Source: Alphaproteobacteria bacterium (lineage in GTDB: Bacteria; Pseudomonadota; Alphaproteobacteria; Rhodobacterales; Rhodobacteraceae). Taken from it: a stretch of 64,000 nucleotides of DNA. Every line of letters starts with the position of its first letter. Position 1 is the first letter of the stretch. Location: assembly GCA_030425925.1 (NCBI GenBank), contig JAUHZO010000001.1, positions 62,001-126,000 on the forward strand, written 5' to 3'. Shown here in pieces: positions 24,080 through 33,775 of the stretch. Below the pieces are notes generated by a model. That model was not told where the DNA came from and did no database searches. It saw only the letters and a list, made by a program, of their open reading frames with translations. The position numbers were made by a program, and so were the translations under genes.

Positions 24080-24655
24080 ATGACTGACGTCGCGTCCGGG
24101 CAAGAATATCTGGTTGCGCTCGGCGCGAACCTGCCAGAGCGCGGCTCTGCGCCCTTGCGGACGGTTCAGGCCGCCCTCGCCGCGCTCGCGCGGCACGGGC
24201 TGGTGATTCGCCGCGTCAGCCGGTTCTTTGCCACACCCTGTTTTCCCGCCGGGGCGGGCCCCGATTACGTCAATGCCTGCGTCGCCCTGCACGCGGCAGA
24301 GCAGGCCTTCGCCGTGCTGGAGACGCTGCACCGGATCGAGGCGGCGTTCGGGCGGGCGCGGCAGCAGCGCTGGGGCAGCCGCACGCTGGACATCGACCTG
24401 GTCGCCTGCGGCGATGCCATTCTGCCGGACCTGGACACCCAGACCCACTGGCGCACCCTGCCGCCCGAGACGCAGACCAGCGCCGCGCCCGACAGGCTGA
24501 TCCTGCCGCATCCGCGTCTGCAGGACCGCGCCTTCGTGCTGGTCCCGCTGGCCGACATCGCCGCCGACTGGCACCACCCGGTGTCGGGCCGCAGCGTGGC
24601 GCAGATGCTGGCCGCCCTGCCCGCGGCCGACCGCGCCTCGGTCAGGGCCTTGTGA
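24080..24655 (+). CDS. folK: 2-amino-4-hydroxy-6-hydroxymethyldihydropteridine pyrophosphokinase
   Basis: A 191-residue HPPK, which transfers pyrophosphate from ATP to the pterin in folate synthesis. [12 protein letters not shown] is the N-terminal substrate strand. [23 protein letters not shown] holds the catalytic Arg/Trp loop and the paired Asp residues (DIDL) that bind Mg. [19 protein letters not shown] is the family's third motif. It lies at the head of the conserved block leading to rpoZ and rel. Confidence 0.95.
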   Translation: MTDVASGQEYLVALGANLPERGSAPLRTVQAALAALARHGLVIRRVSRFFATPCFPAGAGPDYVNACVALHAAEQAFAVLETLHRIEAAFGRARQQRWGSRTLDIDLVACGDAILPDLDTQTHWRTLPPETQTSAAPDRLILPHPRLQDRAFVLVPLADIAADWHHPVSGRSVAQMLAALPAADRASVRAL

Positions 24656-24691
24656 CCGCACCGCGGTCAGGGTGTTGTGACCGGATGCGCC

Positions 24692-24720
24692 TTGTCATTC
24701 CGGCCGCTCTGCGGTAAGCG
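24692..24720 (+). promoter_or_regulatory. Candidate rpoZ promoter
   Basis: TTGTCA (24692-24697), a 17-bp spacer and TAAGCG lie 38 bp before rpoZ. Just upstream, the end of folK and the spacer carry two GGTCA...TGACC inverted repeats (24640-24681), a local duplication of about 18 bp. Confidence 0.35.
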
Positions 24721-24758
24721 GTGTCTTTCTGACCCCCGCCAGACAGAGGGAGCGCCCC

Positions 24759-25112
24759 ATGGCCCGCGTGACGGTTGAAGATTGCGTCGACAAGGTTCTG
24801 AACCGGTTTGAGCTGGTGCTGCTCGCCGCGCATCGCGCGCGCGAAATCTCGGCCGGTGCCGCGATCACGGTCGAGCGCGACAACGACAAGAACCCGGTGG
24901 TCGCCCTGCGCGAGATCGCCGACGAGACCCAGTCTGCCGACTCGCTGCGCGAACGCCTGATCGAATCGAACCAGACCCAGATCGAGGTGGACGAACCCGA
25001 AGAGGACGCCATGGCGCTGCTCATGGGGGCCGAACAGGACAAGCCGCAGGAAGACGACCTGTCGGAAGAAAAGCTCCTGCGCGCGCTGATGGAGGCGCAG
25101 GGCCAGGGATAA
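24759..25112 (+). CDS. rpoZ: RNA polymerase omega subunit
   Basis: A 117-residue omega subunit. [30 protein letters not shown] is the conserved N-terminal fold that wraps the beta-prime C-terminus. [16 protein letters not shown] follows. The acidic C-terminal tail is typical of alphaproteobacteria. Its place directly before the (p)ppGpp synthetase gene is conserved, and omega contributes to a ppGpp site on RNA polymerase. Confidence 0.96.
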   Translation: MARVTVEDCVDKVLNRFELVLLAAHRAREISAGAAITVERDNDKNPVVALREIADETQSADSLRERLIESNQTQIEVDEPEEDAMALLMGAEQDKPQEDDLSEEKLLRALMEAQGQG

Positions 25113-25140
25113 TCCCCGGCCCGCCATGGGAGCGACATCG

Positions 25141-27288
25141 ATGATTGCGGCCGAAGACCTGATTGCCCTCGTCCGCAACTACAATCCCAGAACAAATGCA
25201 GACCTGATCTCGGCGGCCTTCGATTATGGCCGCGAGATGCACGAGGGCCAGTTCCGCAAGTCGGGCGAGCCCTATTTCACCCATCCCGTTGCCGTCGCCG
25301 CGATCCTGACCGAACAGCAGCTGGACGATGCCACCATCGTCACCGCCCTGCTGCACGACACGATCGAGGACACCCGCTCGACCTATTCCGAGGTGCAGGC
25401 GCGGTTCGGCACCGAGATCGCCGATCTGGTGGATGGCGTGACCAAGCTGACCAACCTGCAGCTGGCCTCGTCCGAAACCAAGCAGGCCGAGAACTTCCGC
25501 AAGCTGTTCATGGCCATGTCGCGCGACCTGCGGGTGATCCTGGTCAAGCTGGCGGACCGGCTGCACAACATGCGCACCATCCGCGCGATGAAACCCGACA
25601 AGCAGGTGCAGAAGGCGCGCGAGACGATGGAGATCTATGCGCCGCTGGCCGGGCGCATGGGCATGCAGTGGATGCGCGACGAGCTGGAGGACCTGTCGTT
25701 CCGGGTGCTGAACCCCGAGGGCCGGACCTCGATCATGCGCCGCTTCATCACGCTGCAGAAAGAAGCCGGCGACGTGATCCACCGCATCACCTCGGACATG
25801 ATCCACGAGCTGGAAAAGGTGGGGATCGAGGCCGAGGTGTTCGGTCGGGCCAAGAAGCCCTATTCGATCTGGCGCAAGATGCAGGAAAAGCAGATCGGCT
25901 TTTCGCGGCTGTCGGACATCTACGGTTTTCGCGTCATCACCCGCACCGAGGCCGAGTGTTACGCGGCGCTGGGGGCGATCCACCAGCGCTGGCGCGCGGT
26001 GCCGGGACGGTTCAAGGACTATATCAGCCAGCCGAAATCCAACGGCTACCGCTCGATCCACACCACCGTGTCGGGCCGCGACGGCAAGCGGGTGGAGGTT
26101 CAGATCCGCACCCGGCAGATGCATGACGTGGCCGAAACCGGCGTGGCGGCGCACTGGTCGTATCGCGACGGCGTGCGCTCGGAAAACCCGTTTGCGGTGG
26201 ACCCGGCCAAGTGGATCGCCTCGCTCACCGAACAGTTCGACGGCGAGGACGACCATCACGAGTTCATGGAAGCCGTGAAGCTCGAGATGTATTCCGACCA
26301 GGTGTTCTGCTTCACGCCCAAGGGCGACGTCGTCAAGCTGCCCAAGGGCGCAACGCCGCTGGACTATGCCTACCAGATCCACACCCGCATCGGCTCGGCC
26401 TGCGTGGGGGCCAAGGTGGATGGCATCCGCGTGCCGCTCTGGACCCGGCTGAAGAACGGCCAGTCGGTCGAGATCATCACCGCCGAGGGCCAGACCCCGC
26501 AGGCCACCTGGCTCGACATCGCGCGCACCGGCAAGGCCAAGACGGCGATCCGCCGCGCGCTGCGCGAGGCCAACAAGGAACGCTATGCCCGGCTGGGCCA
26601 CGAACTGGCGCGGTCGGCCTTTGAAAGCGTCGGCAAGAAGGCCACCGACAAGGTGCTGGAAAAGGCCGCCTCGCGGCTGCGGCTCGAGGATGCCGAAACC
26701 CTGCTGGCGCGGCTGGGCAGCGCCGAGCTGTCGGCGCGCGCCGTGGTCGAGGCGGTCTATCCCGACCTGGCCCCCCGCGACACCGCCGAGGTCGAGCTCA
26801 AGCGCGCGGTGCTGGGTCTTGCCCATGGTCAGGGGTTCGAGCGCGCGCGCTGCTGCCAGCCCCTGCCCGGCGAGCGTATCGTCGGCATCACCCATCGCGG
26901 CCAGGGCGTGATGGTGCACGCCATCGACTGCGCCGCGCTGGCGGCGGTCGAGGACCAGCCCGACCGCTGGCTCGACCTGCACTGGGCCGAAGGCTCGCAC
27001 CCGCCGGTATACACGGTGTCTCTGGATCTCACCATCGGCAACGATGCCGGGGTGCTGGGGCGGATTTGCACATTGATCGGCGAACGCAAGGCCAATATCT
27101 CTGACCTGCAATTCGTCGACCGCAAACCGGATTTTTACCGACTGCTGATGGATGTGGACCTGCGCAACGCGGAGCATCTGCACTCGGTCGTTTCGGCTCT
27201 GGACGCGGAAAGCAACGTGGCCTCGGTGGACCGCAGGCGCATGCCGGATCTGGCCGCGCCCGACGACACCGCCGCCGCGGCGGAGTGA
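25141..27288 (+). CDS. rel: Bifunctional (p)ppGpp synthetase/hydrolase
   Basis: A 715-residue RelA/SpoT homologue. The HD hydrolase domain is complete: FTHPVAVAAIL (H48) and ALLHDTIEDT (H72, D73). The synthetase domain has GFRVITRTEAECYAALGAIH and RFKDYI, the R-x-K-D form seen in bifunctional enzymes. The TGS domain follows (CFTPKGDVVKLPKGATPLDYAY) and a C-terminal ACT domain (DAGVLGRICTLIGERKANI). GGAGC is placed well for ATG 25141; an ATG at 25126 lacks a ribosome-binding site. It is the central stringent-response enzyme. Confidence 0.95.
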   Translation: MIAAEDLIALVRNYNPRTNADLISAAFDYGREMHEGQFRKSGEPYFTHPVAVAAILTEQQLDDATIVTALLHDTIEDTRSTYSEVQARFGTEIADLVDGVTKLTNLQLASSETKQAENFRKLFMAMSRDLRVILVKLADRLHNMRTIRAMKPDKQVQKARETMEIYAPLAGRMGMQWMRDELEDLSFRVLNPEGRTSIMRRFITLQKEAGDVIHRITSDMIHELEKVGIEAEVFGRAKKPYSIWRKMQEKQIGFSRLSDIYGFRVITRTEAECYAALGAIHQRWRAVPGRFKDYISQPKSNGYRSIHTTVSGRDGKRVEVQIRTRQMHDVAETGVAAHWSYRDGVRSENPFAVDPAKWIASLTEQFDGEDDHHEFMEAVKLEMYSDQVFCFTPKGDVVKLPKGATPLDYAYQIHTRIGSACVGAKVDGIRVPLWTRLKNGQSVEIITAEGQTPQATWLDIARTGKAKTAIRRALREANKERYARLGHELARSAFESVGKKATDKVLEKAASRLRLEDAETLLARLGSAELSARAVVEAVYPDLAPRDTAEVELKRAVLGLAHGQGFERARCCQPLPGERIVGITHRGQGVMVHAIDCAALAAVEDQPDRWLDLHWAEGSHPPVYTVSLDLTIGNDAGVLGRICTLIGERKANISDLQFVDRKPDFYRLLMDVDLRNAEHLHSVVSALDAESNVASVDRRRMPDLAAPDDTAAAAE

Positions 27289-27304
27289 ACGGAAAGGACG
27301 GGGC

Positions 27305-27949
27305 GTGGTCTTCAAGAGACGCGACAGGCGGCCGGTCGGGCGGATCATGCTCGAATCGCTGTGGCCCAAGGGCGGCTGGGGCCGCGCCGCGCGCTATGTG
27401 CAGCACCGCGTCACCCGCCTGCCCGACCCGCCCGACCGCATCGCCCGGGGCATCTTTGCCGGCGTGTTCACCACCTTCACCCCGTTCTACGGCTTTCACT
27501 TCGTCACCGCCGCCCTGCTGGCGCTGGCGATGCGCGGCAACGTCCTGGCGGCGATCCTGTCGACCTTCTTCGGCAACCCGCTGACCTATGTGCCCATCGG
27601 CGTGATCTCGATGAAGACGGGGTACTGGCTGCTCGGGCTGGAAAATGACGGGCATCACGGCAGCCTGGGTCGCAAGTTCGTGAAGGCGGGCGAGGATCTG
27701 TGGGACAATCTCTGCGCGCTGTTCACCCCCGAACGCGCCGACTGGAGCGATCTGCTGATCTTTTACGACGAGGTGTTCTTTCCCTACATGATCGGCGGCA
27801 TCGTGCCGGGGATCGTGGCGGGGCTCATTGCCTATTACATCTCGCTGCCGCTGATCGCGGCCTATCAGAACCGCCGCCGCGGCGCGCTCAAGCAAAAGCT
27901 CGAAATTCTCAAGAAGAAACGGGCTGACGGCACCGGCGACAGGCTGTAG
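27305..27949 (+). CDS. DUF2062-family membrane protein
   Basis: A 214-residue inner-membrane protein. [25 protein letters not shown] and [14 protein letters not shown] are the DUF2062 signatures. Two to three helices and a basic C-terminal tail (EILKKKRAD) are visible. The start is GTG at 27305 with AAGGA eight bases upstream. Position after rel and before pdxJ is conserved in Rhodobacterales. Function is unknown. Confidence 0.82.
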   Translation: MVFKRRDRRPVGRIMLESLWPKGGWGRAARYVQHRVTRLPDPPDRIARGIFAGVFTTFTPFYGFHFVTAALLALAMRGNVLAAILSTFFGNPLTYVPIGVISMKTGYWLLGLENDGHHGSLGRKFVKAGEDLWDNLCALFTPERADWSDLLIFYDEVFFPYMIGGIVPGIVAGLIAYYISLPLIAAYQNRRRGALKQKLEILKKKRADGTGDRL

Positions 27950-28001
27950 CGTCGCCGCGTCGGGGCCCGCGCCGGGCCGGCCGGCAAACGAGGAAGACAG
28001 C

Positions 28002-28754
28002 ATGACCGAATACGCCGGACGCCTGCGGCTGGGCGTCAATATCGACCACGTGGCCACCGTGCGCAACGCCCGCGGCGGGGCCTATCCAGATCCGCTGCGC
28101 GCGGCCGAGATCGCGCAGGAGGCCGGGGCCGACGGCATCACCGCCCATCTGCGCGAAGACCGCCGCCACATCACCGATGCCGATATCGAGGGGCTGATGC
28201 AGACCCTGACGGTGCCGCTGAACTTCGAGATGGCCGCCACCGAAGAAATGCAGAAGATCGCCCTGCGTCACCGCCCGCACGCGGTCTGCATCGTGCCCGA
28301 AAAGCGCGAGGAAAAGACCACCGAAGGCGGGCTGGAGGTGGCGCGCGAGGAAAACCGCCTGGCGCATTTCATCGCCCCCCTGCGCGAGGTCGGCTGCCGG
28401 GTGTCGATCTTCATCGCCGCCGATCCGCGCCAGATCGAGGCCGCGCACCGCATCGGCGCACAGGTGATCGAGCTGCACACCGGTGCCTATTGCGACGCCC
28501 ATGCCGAGGCGCGCTTGGCAGAGCGCGACGAGGAGCTGGAGAAGCTGCGCGCGATGTCGGCCTTTGCGCATTCCCTCGGGCTCGAGGTGCATGCCGGGCA
28601 CGGGCTGACCTACGACACCGTCCAGCCCGTCGCCGCCTGTCCCGAGGTGGTGGAACTCAACATCGGCCATTTCCTGGTGGGCGAGGCGATCTTTCGCGGG
28701 CTTGGCCCCGCCATCGCCGAAATGCGCCGCCTGATGGACGCGGCCCGCGCCTGA
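28002..28754 (+). CDS. pdxJ: Pyridoxine 5'-phosphate synthase
   Basis: A 250-residue TIM-barrel enzyme that condenses 3-amino-2-oxopropyl phosphate with deoxyxylulose 5-phosphate. [22 protein letters not shown] holds the active-site His/Arg loop. [16 protein letters not shown] and [12 protein letters not shown] are further signatures. AGGAAG precedes the ATG. It sits 52 bp after the DUF2062 gene within the housekeeping block. Confidence 0.97.
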   Translation: MTEYAGRLRLGVNIDHVATVRNARGGAYPDPLRAAEIAQEAGADGITAHLREDRRHITDADIEGLMQTLTVPLNFEMAATEEMQKIALRHRPHAVCIVPEKREEKTTEGGLEVAREENRLAHFIAPLREVGCRVSIFIAADPRQIEAAHRIGAQVIELHTGAYCDAHAEARLAERDEELEKLRAMSAFAHSLGLEVHAGHGLTYDTVQPVAACPEVVELNIGHFLVGEAIFRGLGPAIAEMRRLMDAARA

Positions 28755-28839
28755 GCGCTATACTGACCCTGCCCCTCGCCCCTGCGGGGCGGGGCCAATT
28801 CCGGACCCCAGGCCATTTTCGTTTGCGAGGCACTTTTTC

Positions 28840-29277
28840 ATGTCCGTCAACCTCACCCGTTACAGCGGCGTGTACCTGACCGCCACCATCGCCATCATCG
28901 CCTTGTCCGTCGTGCTGAGCAGCCTGTTCGCGTTTGACCTGCCGCCCGGGCTGGCCACGATCGTCCCCGCCATGTCGGCCGCGCAGATGGAGGGCGTGCA
29001 ATACGCCCGCACCCACCGCGCCCGCGCCGACAGCGCGGGGGCCTGGCGCGCCGCGCTGGCGATGACCGCCATCGCCTTCCTGTTCAGCGCGGTGCTGCTG
29101 ATCGTCCAGCTTTCGGTGCCCGGCGTGGTGGACGTGCTGTCCGGCGTGCCGCGCGGGGTCCTGCTCGGCCTGTTCGCGCTGGTGATGCTGATCGTCTTCC
29201 TGACCAACCGGCTGTTCCTGACGCTGGGCATGAATGCCGAACTGCGCCGCCAGGCCCGGTCCGGCGGGAAGGACTGA
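28840..29277 (+). CDS. Small four-helix membrane protein, ABZJ_00895-like
   Basis: A 145-residue protein with four hydrophobic helices (about 9-32, 38-48 weak, 66-90, 103-127). IVPAMSAAQMEGVQYARTH after the first helix recalls the ABZJ_00895 family motif (AAMxAGQ). The assignment is tentative and the function unknown. It is inserted between pdxJ and acpS, together with the hydrolase gene downstream. Confidence 0.6.
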   Translation: MSVNLTRYSGVYLTATIAIIALSVVLSSLFAFDLPPGLATIVPAMSAAQMEGVQYARTHRARADSAGAWRAALAMTAIAFLFSAVLLIVQLSVPGVVDVLSGVPRGVLLGLFALVMLIVFLTNRLFLTLGMNAELRRQARSGGKD

Positions 29278-29438
29278 GGCATGCGCCGGCCTTGCGCGCG
29301 CTTGCCCCTGCCCGCCCCTGCCCGGGGCGTGGCAGAGCGTGACTGGCCGACCCCGGCCCCGGCCCGGCCCCGCCCGACCGTAAGGCAGGCCCACAGGCGG
29401 ACAGTGGCAGCCGGCGCGGTCGCCGCGCCGCACGCACC

Positions 29439-30893
29439 GTGACGCCCCGTCTGTGGCTGCAGACCGTCCTGGCGCTGGTCGTGGCGGCCTGGGCGCTTTG
29501 GGTGCTGGAAGGCGCGCGCGCCGGTGTCACCCTCACCACGCTGCGCGTCGGGCCGACCCCGGTGACGGAATACCGCGGCAGCGGCGACGGTCCCGCGGTG
29601 GTGATCGCGCATGGCTTTGCCGGCTCGCAGGAGATGATGCAGGGCTATGCGCTGCCGCTGGCGCAGGCGGGATACAGGGTGTATACCTTCGATTTCGAAG
29701 GCCACGGGGCCCATCCCATGCCGATGTCGGGCGATGTCTCCTCCGTCGACGGCACCACCCGTCGCCTTGTCGCACAGACCCGCGCGGTGATGGAGGCGGC
29801 GGAGCCCGGGCCGCAGCCCGTCGCGCTGCTGGGCCATTCCATGGCCACCGACGTTCTGGTGCGCGTCGCCGCCGAGGCGCCGAATGCCGGCCCGCTGGTG
29901 CTGGTCTCGGCCTTTTCGCGCGCCATCGACGCGCAGCACCCGCAGACCCTTCTGCTGGTCACCGGCGCGTGGGAGCCGGGGCTGGCCGCGTTCGCGCTGG
30001 ACGCCGCGCGCATGGTCGATCCCGACGCCGCGGACGGCCAGACCGTCACCGCCGGAGAGGTCTCCCGCCAGGCCCTGCTGGCCCCCCATGCCGAGCATGT
30101 CTCGATCCTGCACGCGCGCAGCGCGCGGCAGGCAGCGCTCGACTGGCTGAACCGCGCCTATGGCCGCGACACCGGTGCGGCGATCCCGCCGACCGGCTGG
30201 GCGCTGCTGGCGCTGCTGGCGGCGATCACCGCGCTGGCCGGCCTGCTGGCGCGGCTGCTGCCCGATCAGCCGGAGCAACCGGCGCGCATCCCCGCACGGT
30301 CCTTCGCCATGCTGACCCTGACCCCGATGCTGGCCGCGCCGCTGATCGCCGCGCCGGTGGACACGCAGCTCTTGCCGGTGCTGGTGGCCGATTACCTTGC
30401 CCTGCACCTGGCGCTGTACGGCGGCGTGCAGCTGGCGGTTCTGGCCTGGATCAAACCGCGGCCCGCCTGGCCACATGCCGCGGGCACGCTGCTCCTGGGC
30501 ATCTGGGCATTGTTGGTGTTCGGCCTTGCGCTCGACCGCTACGGTGCGCATTTCCTGCCCAACGCACCGCGCCTGCCGATCATCGCCGCGCTGGCGCTGG
30601 GGACCCTGCCCTTCATGCTGGCCGATGCCTGGGCCTGCCACGGCGCGCCGCTCTGGCAGCGTCTGGCGGCCCGCGCCGCGCTCCTGGCCTCGCTGGGCAT
30701 TGCCGTGGCGCTGGATTTCGAAGGGTTGTTCTTTCTGCTGATGATCGCCCCGGTGGTCGTGCTGTTCTTTCTCACCTTCGGCACCATGGGCCGCGCCTTT
30801 GCACGCCGCACCGGCCCCGCCACGCCCGGCCTCGCACTGGGGCTGGTGCTGGCCTGGGCGCTGGGCGTGACCTTCCCGCTTTTCGCCGCCTGA
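29439..30893 (+). CDS. Membrane-anchored alpha/beta hydrolase
   Basis: A 484-residue two-part protein. An N-terminal signal anchor (8-24) is followed by an alpha/beta-hydrolase domain (about 35-225): [14 protein letters not shown] gives the oxyanion region and [13 protein letters not shown] the nucleophile elbow (G-H-S-M-A). The C-terminal half (about 250-484) holds six or more membrane helices with no recognisable motif. The start is GTG at 29439. It ends in TGA embedded in the AAAGGAGGT ribosome-binding site of acpS. The substrate, possibly a lipid or acyl ester, is unknown. Confidence 0.75.
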   Translation: MTPRLWLQTVLALVVAAWALWVLEGARAGVTLTTLRVGPTPVTEYRGSGDGPAVVIAHGFAGSQEMMQGYALPLAQAGYRVYTFDFEGHGAHPMPMSGDVSSVDGTTRRLVAQTRAVMEAAEPGPQPVALLGHSMATDVLVRVAAEAPNAGPLVLVSAFSRAIDAQHPQTLLLVTGAWEPGLAAFALDAARMVDPDAADGQTVTAGEVSRQALLAPHAEHVSILHARSARQAALDWLNRAYGRDTGAAIPPTGWALLALLAAITALAGLLARLLPDQPEQPARIPARSFAMLTLTPMLAAPLIAAPVDTQLLPVLVADYLALHLALYGGVQLAVLAWIKPRPAWPHAAGTLLLGIWALLVFGLALDRYGAHFLPNAPRLPIIAALALGTLPFMLADAWACHGAPLWQRLAARAALLASLGIAVALDFEGLFFLLMIAPVVVLFFLTFGTMGRAFARRTGPATPGLALGLVLAWALGVTFPLFAA

Positions 30894-30904
30894 AAGGAGG
30901 TTTC

Positions 30905-31309
30905 ATGATCCTGGGCATCGGCACCGACCTGGCCAATATCGAGCGTATCCAGGGCACGCTGGACCGCTTCGGCGACCGCTTTCGCAACCGCGTCTTTACC
31001 GAGGTCGAACAGCAGAAGGCCGAACGCCGCAAGGACGAGGCCGGCACCTATGCCAAGCGCTGGGCCGCGAAAGAGGCCTGTTCCAAGGCGCTGGGCACCG
31101 GGCTGCGCATGGGCATCTCGTGGCGCGACATGGCGGTGTCGAACCTGCACACCGGTCAGCCCGTCATGCAGGTCACCGGCTGGGCGCGTGAGCGGCTGGA
31201 CGCCATGACCCCGCCGGGGCACGAGGCGATCATCCACGTCACCCTGACCGACGATCACCCCTGGGCGCAAGCCTTCGTGGTGATCGAGGCGCGGCCCGTC
31301 GCGATGTGA
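30905..31309 (+). CDS. acpS: Holo-[acyl-carrier-protein] synthase
   Basis: A 134-residue phosphopantetheinyl transferase that activates ACP. D8 ([12 protein letters not shown]) and E57 ([15 protein letters not shown]) are the Mg ligands. AAAGGAGGT lies directly upstream, overlapping the hydrolase stop, and is one of the strongest Shine-Dalgarno sequences in the window. In many relatives acpS follows pdxJ directly; here two genes intervene. Confidence 0.96.
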   Translation: MILGIGTDLANIERIQGTLDRFGDRFRNRVFTEVEQQKAERRKDEAGTYAKRWAAKEACSKALGTGLRMGISWRDMAVSNLHTGQPVMQVTGWARERLDAMTPPGHEAIIHVTLTDDHPWAQAFVVIEARPVAM

Positions 31310-31351
31310 CGCCGGCCGGGCGCCGCACCGGGGCCGGAACAGGCCGGGGCG

Positions 31352-33637
31352 TCACTTGCGGTTGTCGCGCTCCACCAGGCTGCCGGGGGCGCTGCTCAGG
31401 TCGAACGCACCCTTGCGGTTGCCGCGCAGATCGTTGCCGGTGACGTTGGCGGTACCGCCCTTGCCCAGGTTGATCCCCGCGCCGCGATTGCCGGTGATGG
31501 TGTTGCCCCGGATCGTTGCGCGCGACCGGTCGTACAGGTTCACGCCATGCACCTGGTGGCCGGTGATGACATTGCCGACAAGCTCTGCCTGCAGGGTGCG
31601 TCCCATCAGCAGCAGACCGTTGCCGCCAGAGCCGGTGATTGTGTTCTTCTCGAACACCAACTGGCGCGGCGCATAACCCGAGGACACGACCGCCGTGCCG
31701 GCACCGCCGATCACGTTGCCGCGGAACAGCACGCTGCCCCGCTTGATCTCGACCGTGGGCGTGTTGGCCCGGGTGGTCTGCAGATCAAGATTTTCCACCG
31801 TGCCGGAATCGGCCTGCCAGGTCAGCACGCGGCCGCTGTCCGACACCAGACGCACCGTCCCGGGCGGCCCCTTGCCGATCAGCGACAGCGGCTTGCCGAT
31901 GTCCAGCGTCGTCTCATACCGGCCCGGGCCGATCTCGATCACCGCGCCCACCGGTGCCGCGGCCACGGCCTCGGCCAGCGTCCGGAAATCGCCGGCGCCG
32001 TCCTGCCGGACACTCAGCCGGTCGCTGCCGGGACGCGCGACCGCGATGGGGTCCGCCCCGACCGGCAGGCTGATCGCGGTCTTCCGGCGGCCTTCCTGCA
32101 GCGTCAGCACGATGGATTGCCGGCCCTGCGCGCGCACCTGGTCGACACTGCCCGACACAGAATGCGGCGAGGTGATGCGGCTGGCATATCCCGCGCCCGA
32201 GATCACCGTGCCCGGCACGATCCCGGCAGCCTCGGCGGCAGAGCCGGGATCGACGCTCAGCACCACGGCGCCCTGCAGCCAGCTTTCCAGACCGTAGTCC
32301 GCGCGCCGGGCGGTGGTGAGATTGCCCAGCACCATGCCCAGGGTCAGCACCTGTTGGTCGGGCTCGGCGGGCTCGGCCGGCGCGGGTTGCGGCACGGGTG
32401 TGGCCGACGGGCGTGCCATCAGGTCGAGCGCGCCACGCGCGCTGGCGGCGGCAGCGGTGCCGGGATGGGTGCGGATCAGCGCATCCAGCGCCACGCGGCG
32501 CACCGCGTCGTCCGGGATCGCCAGCGCCCGGACCAGCATGTCACTGGCCAGGGTCTCGGGACCGGGGGCGCGCGGCGTCAGCCGGGCGGCAGCGCGCGCC
32601 GCGCTTTGCGCCGCGCGGGTGCCGGGGAAATCGCGGCCGATCCGGTCGAGCGCGGCGCGCTGCGCGGCGTCGTCCTCGATCAGCAGGGCCTCGGCCAGGG
32701 CGGCCTGCGCCCGGGCCGCGCGGTCCGGTTCCGGCGGCGCGGGTGGCGCGGGCGGTTCGGGCACGGCAAAACCCAGCCCCAGCGCCGCCTCGACGGCGGC
32801 GATCTTGTGCCCGCTGTTGAAGCCCGCGCGGCGGTCCAGCCCGCCCTGATTGTGCAGCCCCACCACCGACAGCGACCTTGCATCCAGAAGCAGCGCGCCC
32901 GAAGAGCCCCCCGCGGTTTCGCAGGCATGGCGCAGCTGCGACGCCGTGTCGGGCAGGTCCGCCTGGCGCGGATGCACCTGGCAGGTGCCGGCGGAAAACT
33001 GCTGCGGATCGCCCCTGGGATGGTGGATCATGGTCAGAGCGCGGCGCGGCGTGGCCCGCGTTTCCATCCGCATCGGCAGATGTCCGCCCAGCGCCGCATT
33101 GGCATCTCCGCCCAGCACCTGCAGCACCAGCGCATCGGTGGCCTCGTCCACCGCCAGTTCCCGGTTGGCAACAAGGAAAGTGGTCACGTCCCCGGTGAAA
33201 TCCTTTTCGACATAGCCGAAATGGATCCGCGCCTGATCGACCAGCGTGAAGCCCGCGGCGCGCAGTTGCGGGTCGTAAAAGCAATGGTGATTGGTCAGGA
33301 GCCGGTTGCCCGGCAACAGCGCGGCGGTGCAGCTGGTGACATGCGGGCTGGCCAGCGTGACGCCCTGCCCGCCCACGGTCACGGTGCCCGGCAAGCCGTC
33401 GGGGGTGCGCAGGCAGATGTCGAGACGCCCGACAAAGCGCGCGATGGCCTGCACGTCGTCGGGGGCCTCGCGGATCGGCCGCCAGAAGCCGCCCCGCGCC
33501 GCCGCGCCGTCCACCAGCGCCTGGAACGCCGTGCCCTGGGTGTCGATCTCGAAGGCAAAGCGGCATTCCTCGAAGGCCTGCGCGGGGCCGGCAAGGCCCA
33601 GCGCGCAAACCGCGGCTTGGATCAGGCGGCGCAGCAT
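31352..33637 (-). CDS. Secreted trypsin-like protease with PDZ and beta-helix domains
   Basis: A 761-residue exported protein with a signal peptide (1-21, AQA-F). A trypsin-like domain (about 95-290) shows H118 (TNHHCF), D169 (TDALVLQ) and S246 (GGSSGALL). An Ala/Pro-rich repetitive linker (about 292-420) contains two similar helical units (AEALLIEDDAAQRAALDRI and VRALAIPDDAVRRVALDAL). A PDZ-like segment (about 430-520) has LESWLQGAVVLSVDPGSAAEAAGI. The C-terminal 230 residues form a right-handed parallel beta-helix with N-T-I-T-G-type repeats. It lies inverted between acpS and lepB. A role in cell-surface or carbohydrate-associated proteolysis is speculation. Confidence 0.82.
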   Translation of the reverse strand: MLRRLIQAAVCALGLAGPAQAFEECRFAFEIDTQGTAFQALVDGAAARGGFWRPIREAPDDVQAIARFVGRLDICLRTPDGLPGTVTVGGQGVTLASPHVTSCTAALLPGNRLLTNHHCFYDPQLRAAGFTLVDQARIHFGYVEKDFTGDVTTFLVANRELAVDEATDALVLQVLGGDANAALGGHLPMRMETRATPRRALTMIHHPRGDPQQFSAGTCQVHPRQADLPDTASQLRHACETAGGSSGALLLDARSLSVVGLHNQGGLDRRAGFNSGHKIAAVEAALGLGFAVPEPPAPPAPPEPDRAARAQAALAEALLIEDDAAQRAALDRIGRDFPGTRAAQSAARAAARLTPRAPGPETLASDMLVRALAIPDDAVRRVALDALIRTHPGTAAAASARGALDLMARPSATPVPQPAPAEPAEPDQQVLTLGMVLGNLTTARRADYGLESWLQGAVVLSVDPGSAAEAAGIVPGTVISGAGYASRITSPHSVSGSVDQVRAQGRQSIVLTLQEGRRKTAISLPVGADPIAVARPGSDRLSVRQDGAGDFRTLAEAVAAAPVGAVIEIGPGRYETTLDIGKPLSLIGKGPPGTVRLVSDSGRVLTWQADSGTVENLDLQTTRANTPTVEIKRGSVLFRGNVIGGAGTAVVSSGYAPRQLVFEKNTITGSGGNGLLLMGRTLQAELVGNVITGHQVHGVNLYDRSRATIRGNTITGNRGAGINLGKGGTANVTGNDLRGNRKGAFDLSSAPGSLVERDNRK

Positions 33638-33717
33638 CGCGGTCTCCTGGCTGTGACGGGGCAGGTGTGCGCAAGCCTAGCAAGCCGACACGATCCGGGC
33701 AACGGCGGGCCAGCCGC

Positions 33718-33746
33718 TTGACACGCCCTGCCGCCCCGCTCATGAA
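33718..33746 (+). promoter_or_regulatory. Candidate promoter of lepB-rnc
   Basis: TTGACA (33718-33723), a 17-bp GC-rich spacer and a poor -10 (CATGAA) lie 29 bp before lepB. The consensus -35 is the main support. It would restart transcription after the inverted protease gene. Confidence 0.4.
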
Positions 33747-33775
33747 GCCCGGGACATTCAGGCAGGGGGTCCTTC

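Noticed and set aside
25021-27369. 782-codon minus-strand open frame opposite rel
   Set aside because: The plus strand encodes a complete RelA/SpoT protein with four domains; the antisense frame has shadow composition only.
31547-33721. 724-codon plus-strand open frame opposite the protease gene
   Set aside because: It is the antisense shadow of a GC-rich gene: His/Arg/Gly-rich, no ribosome-binding site and no recognisable domain.
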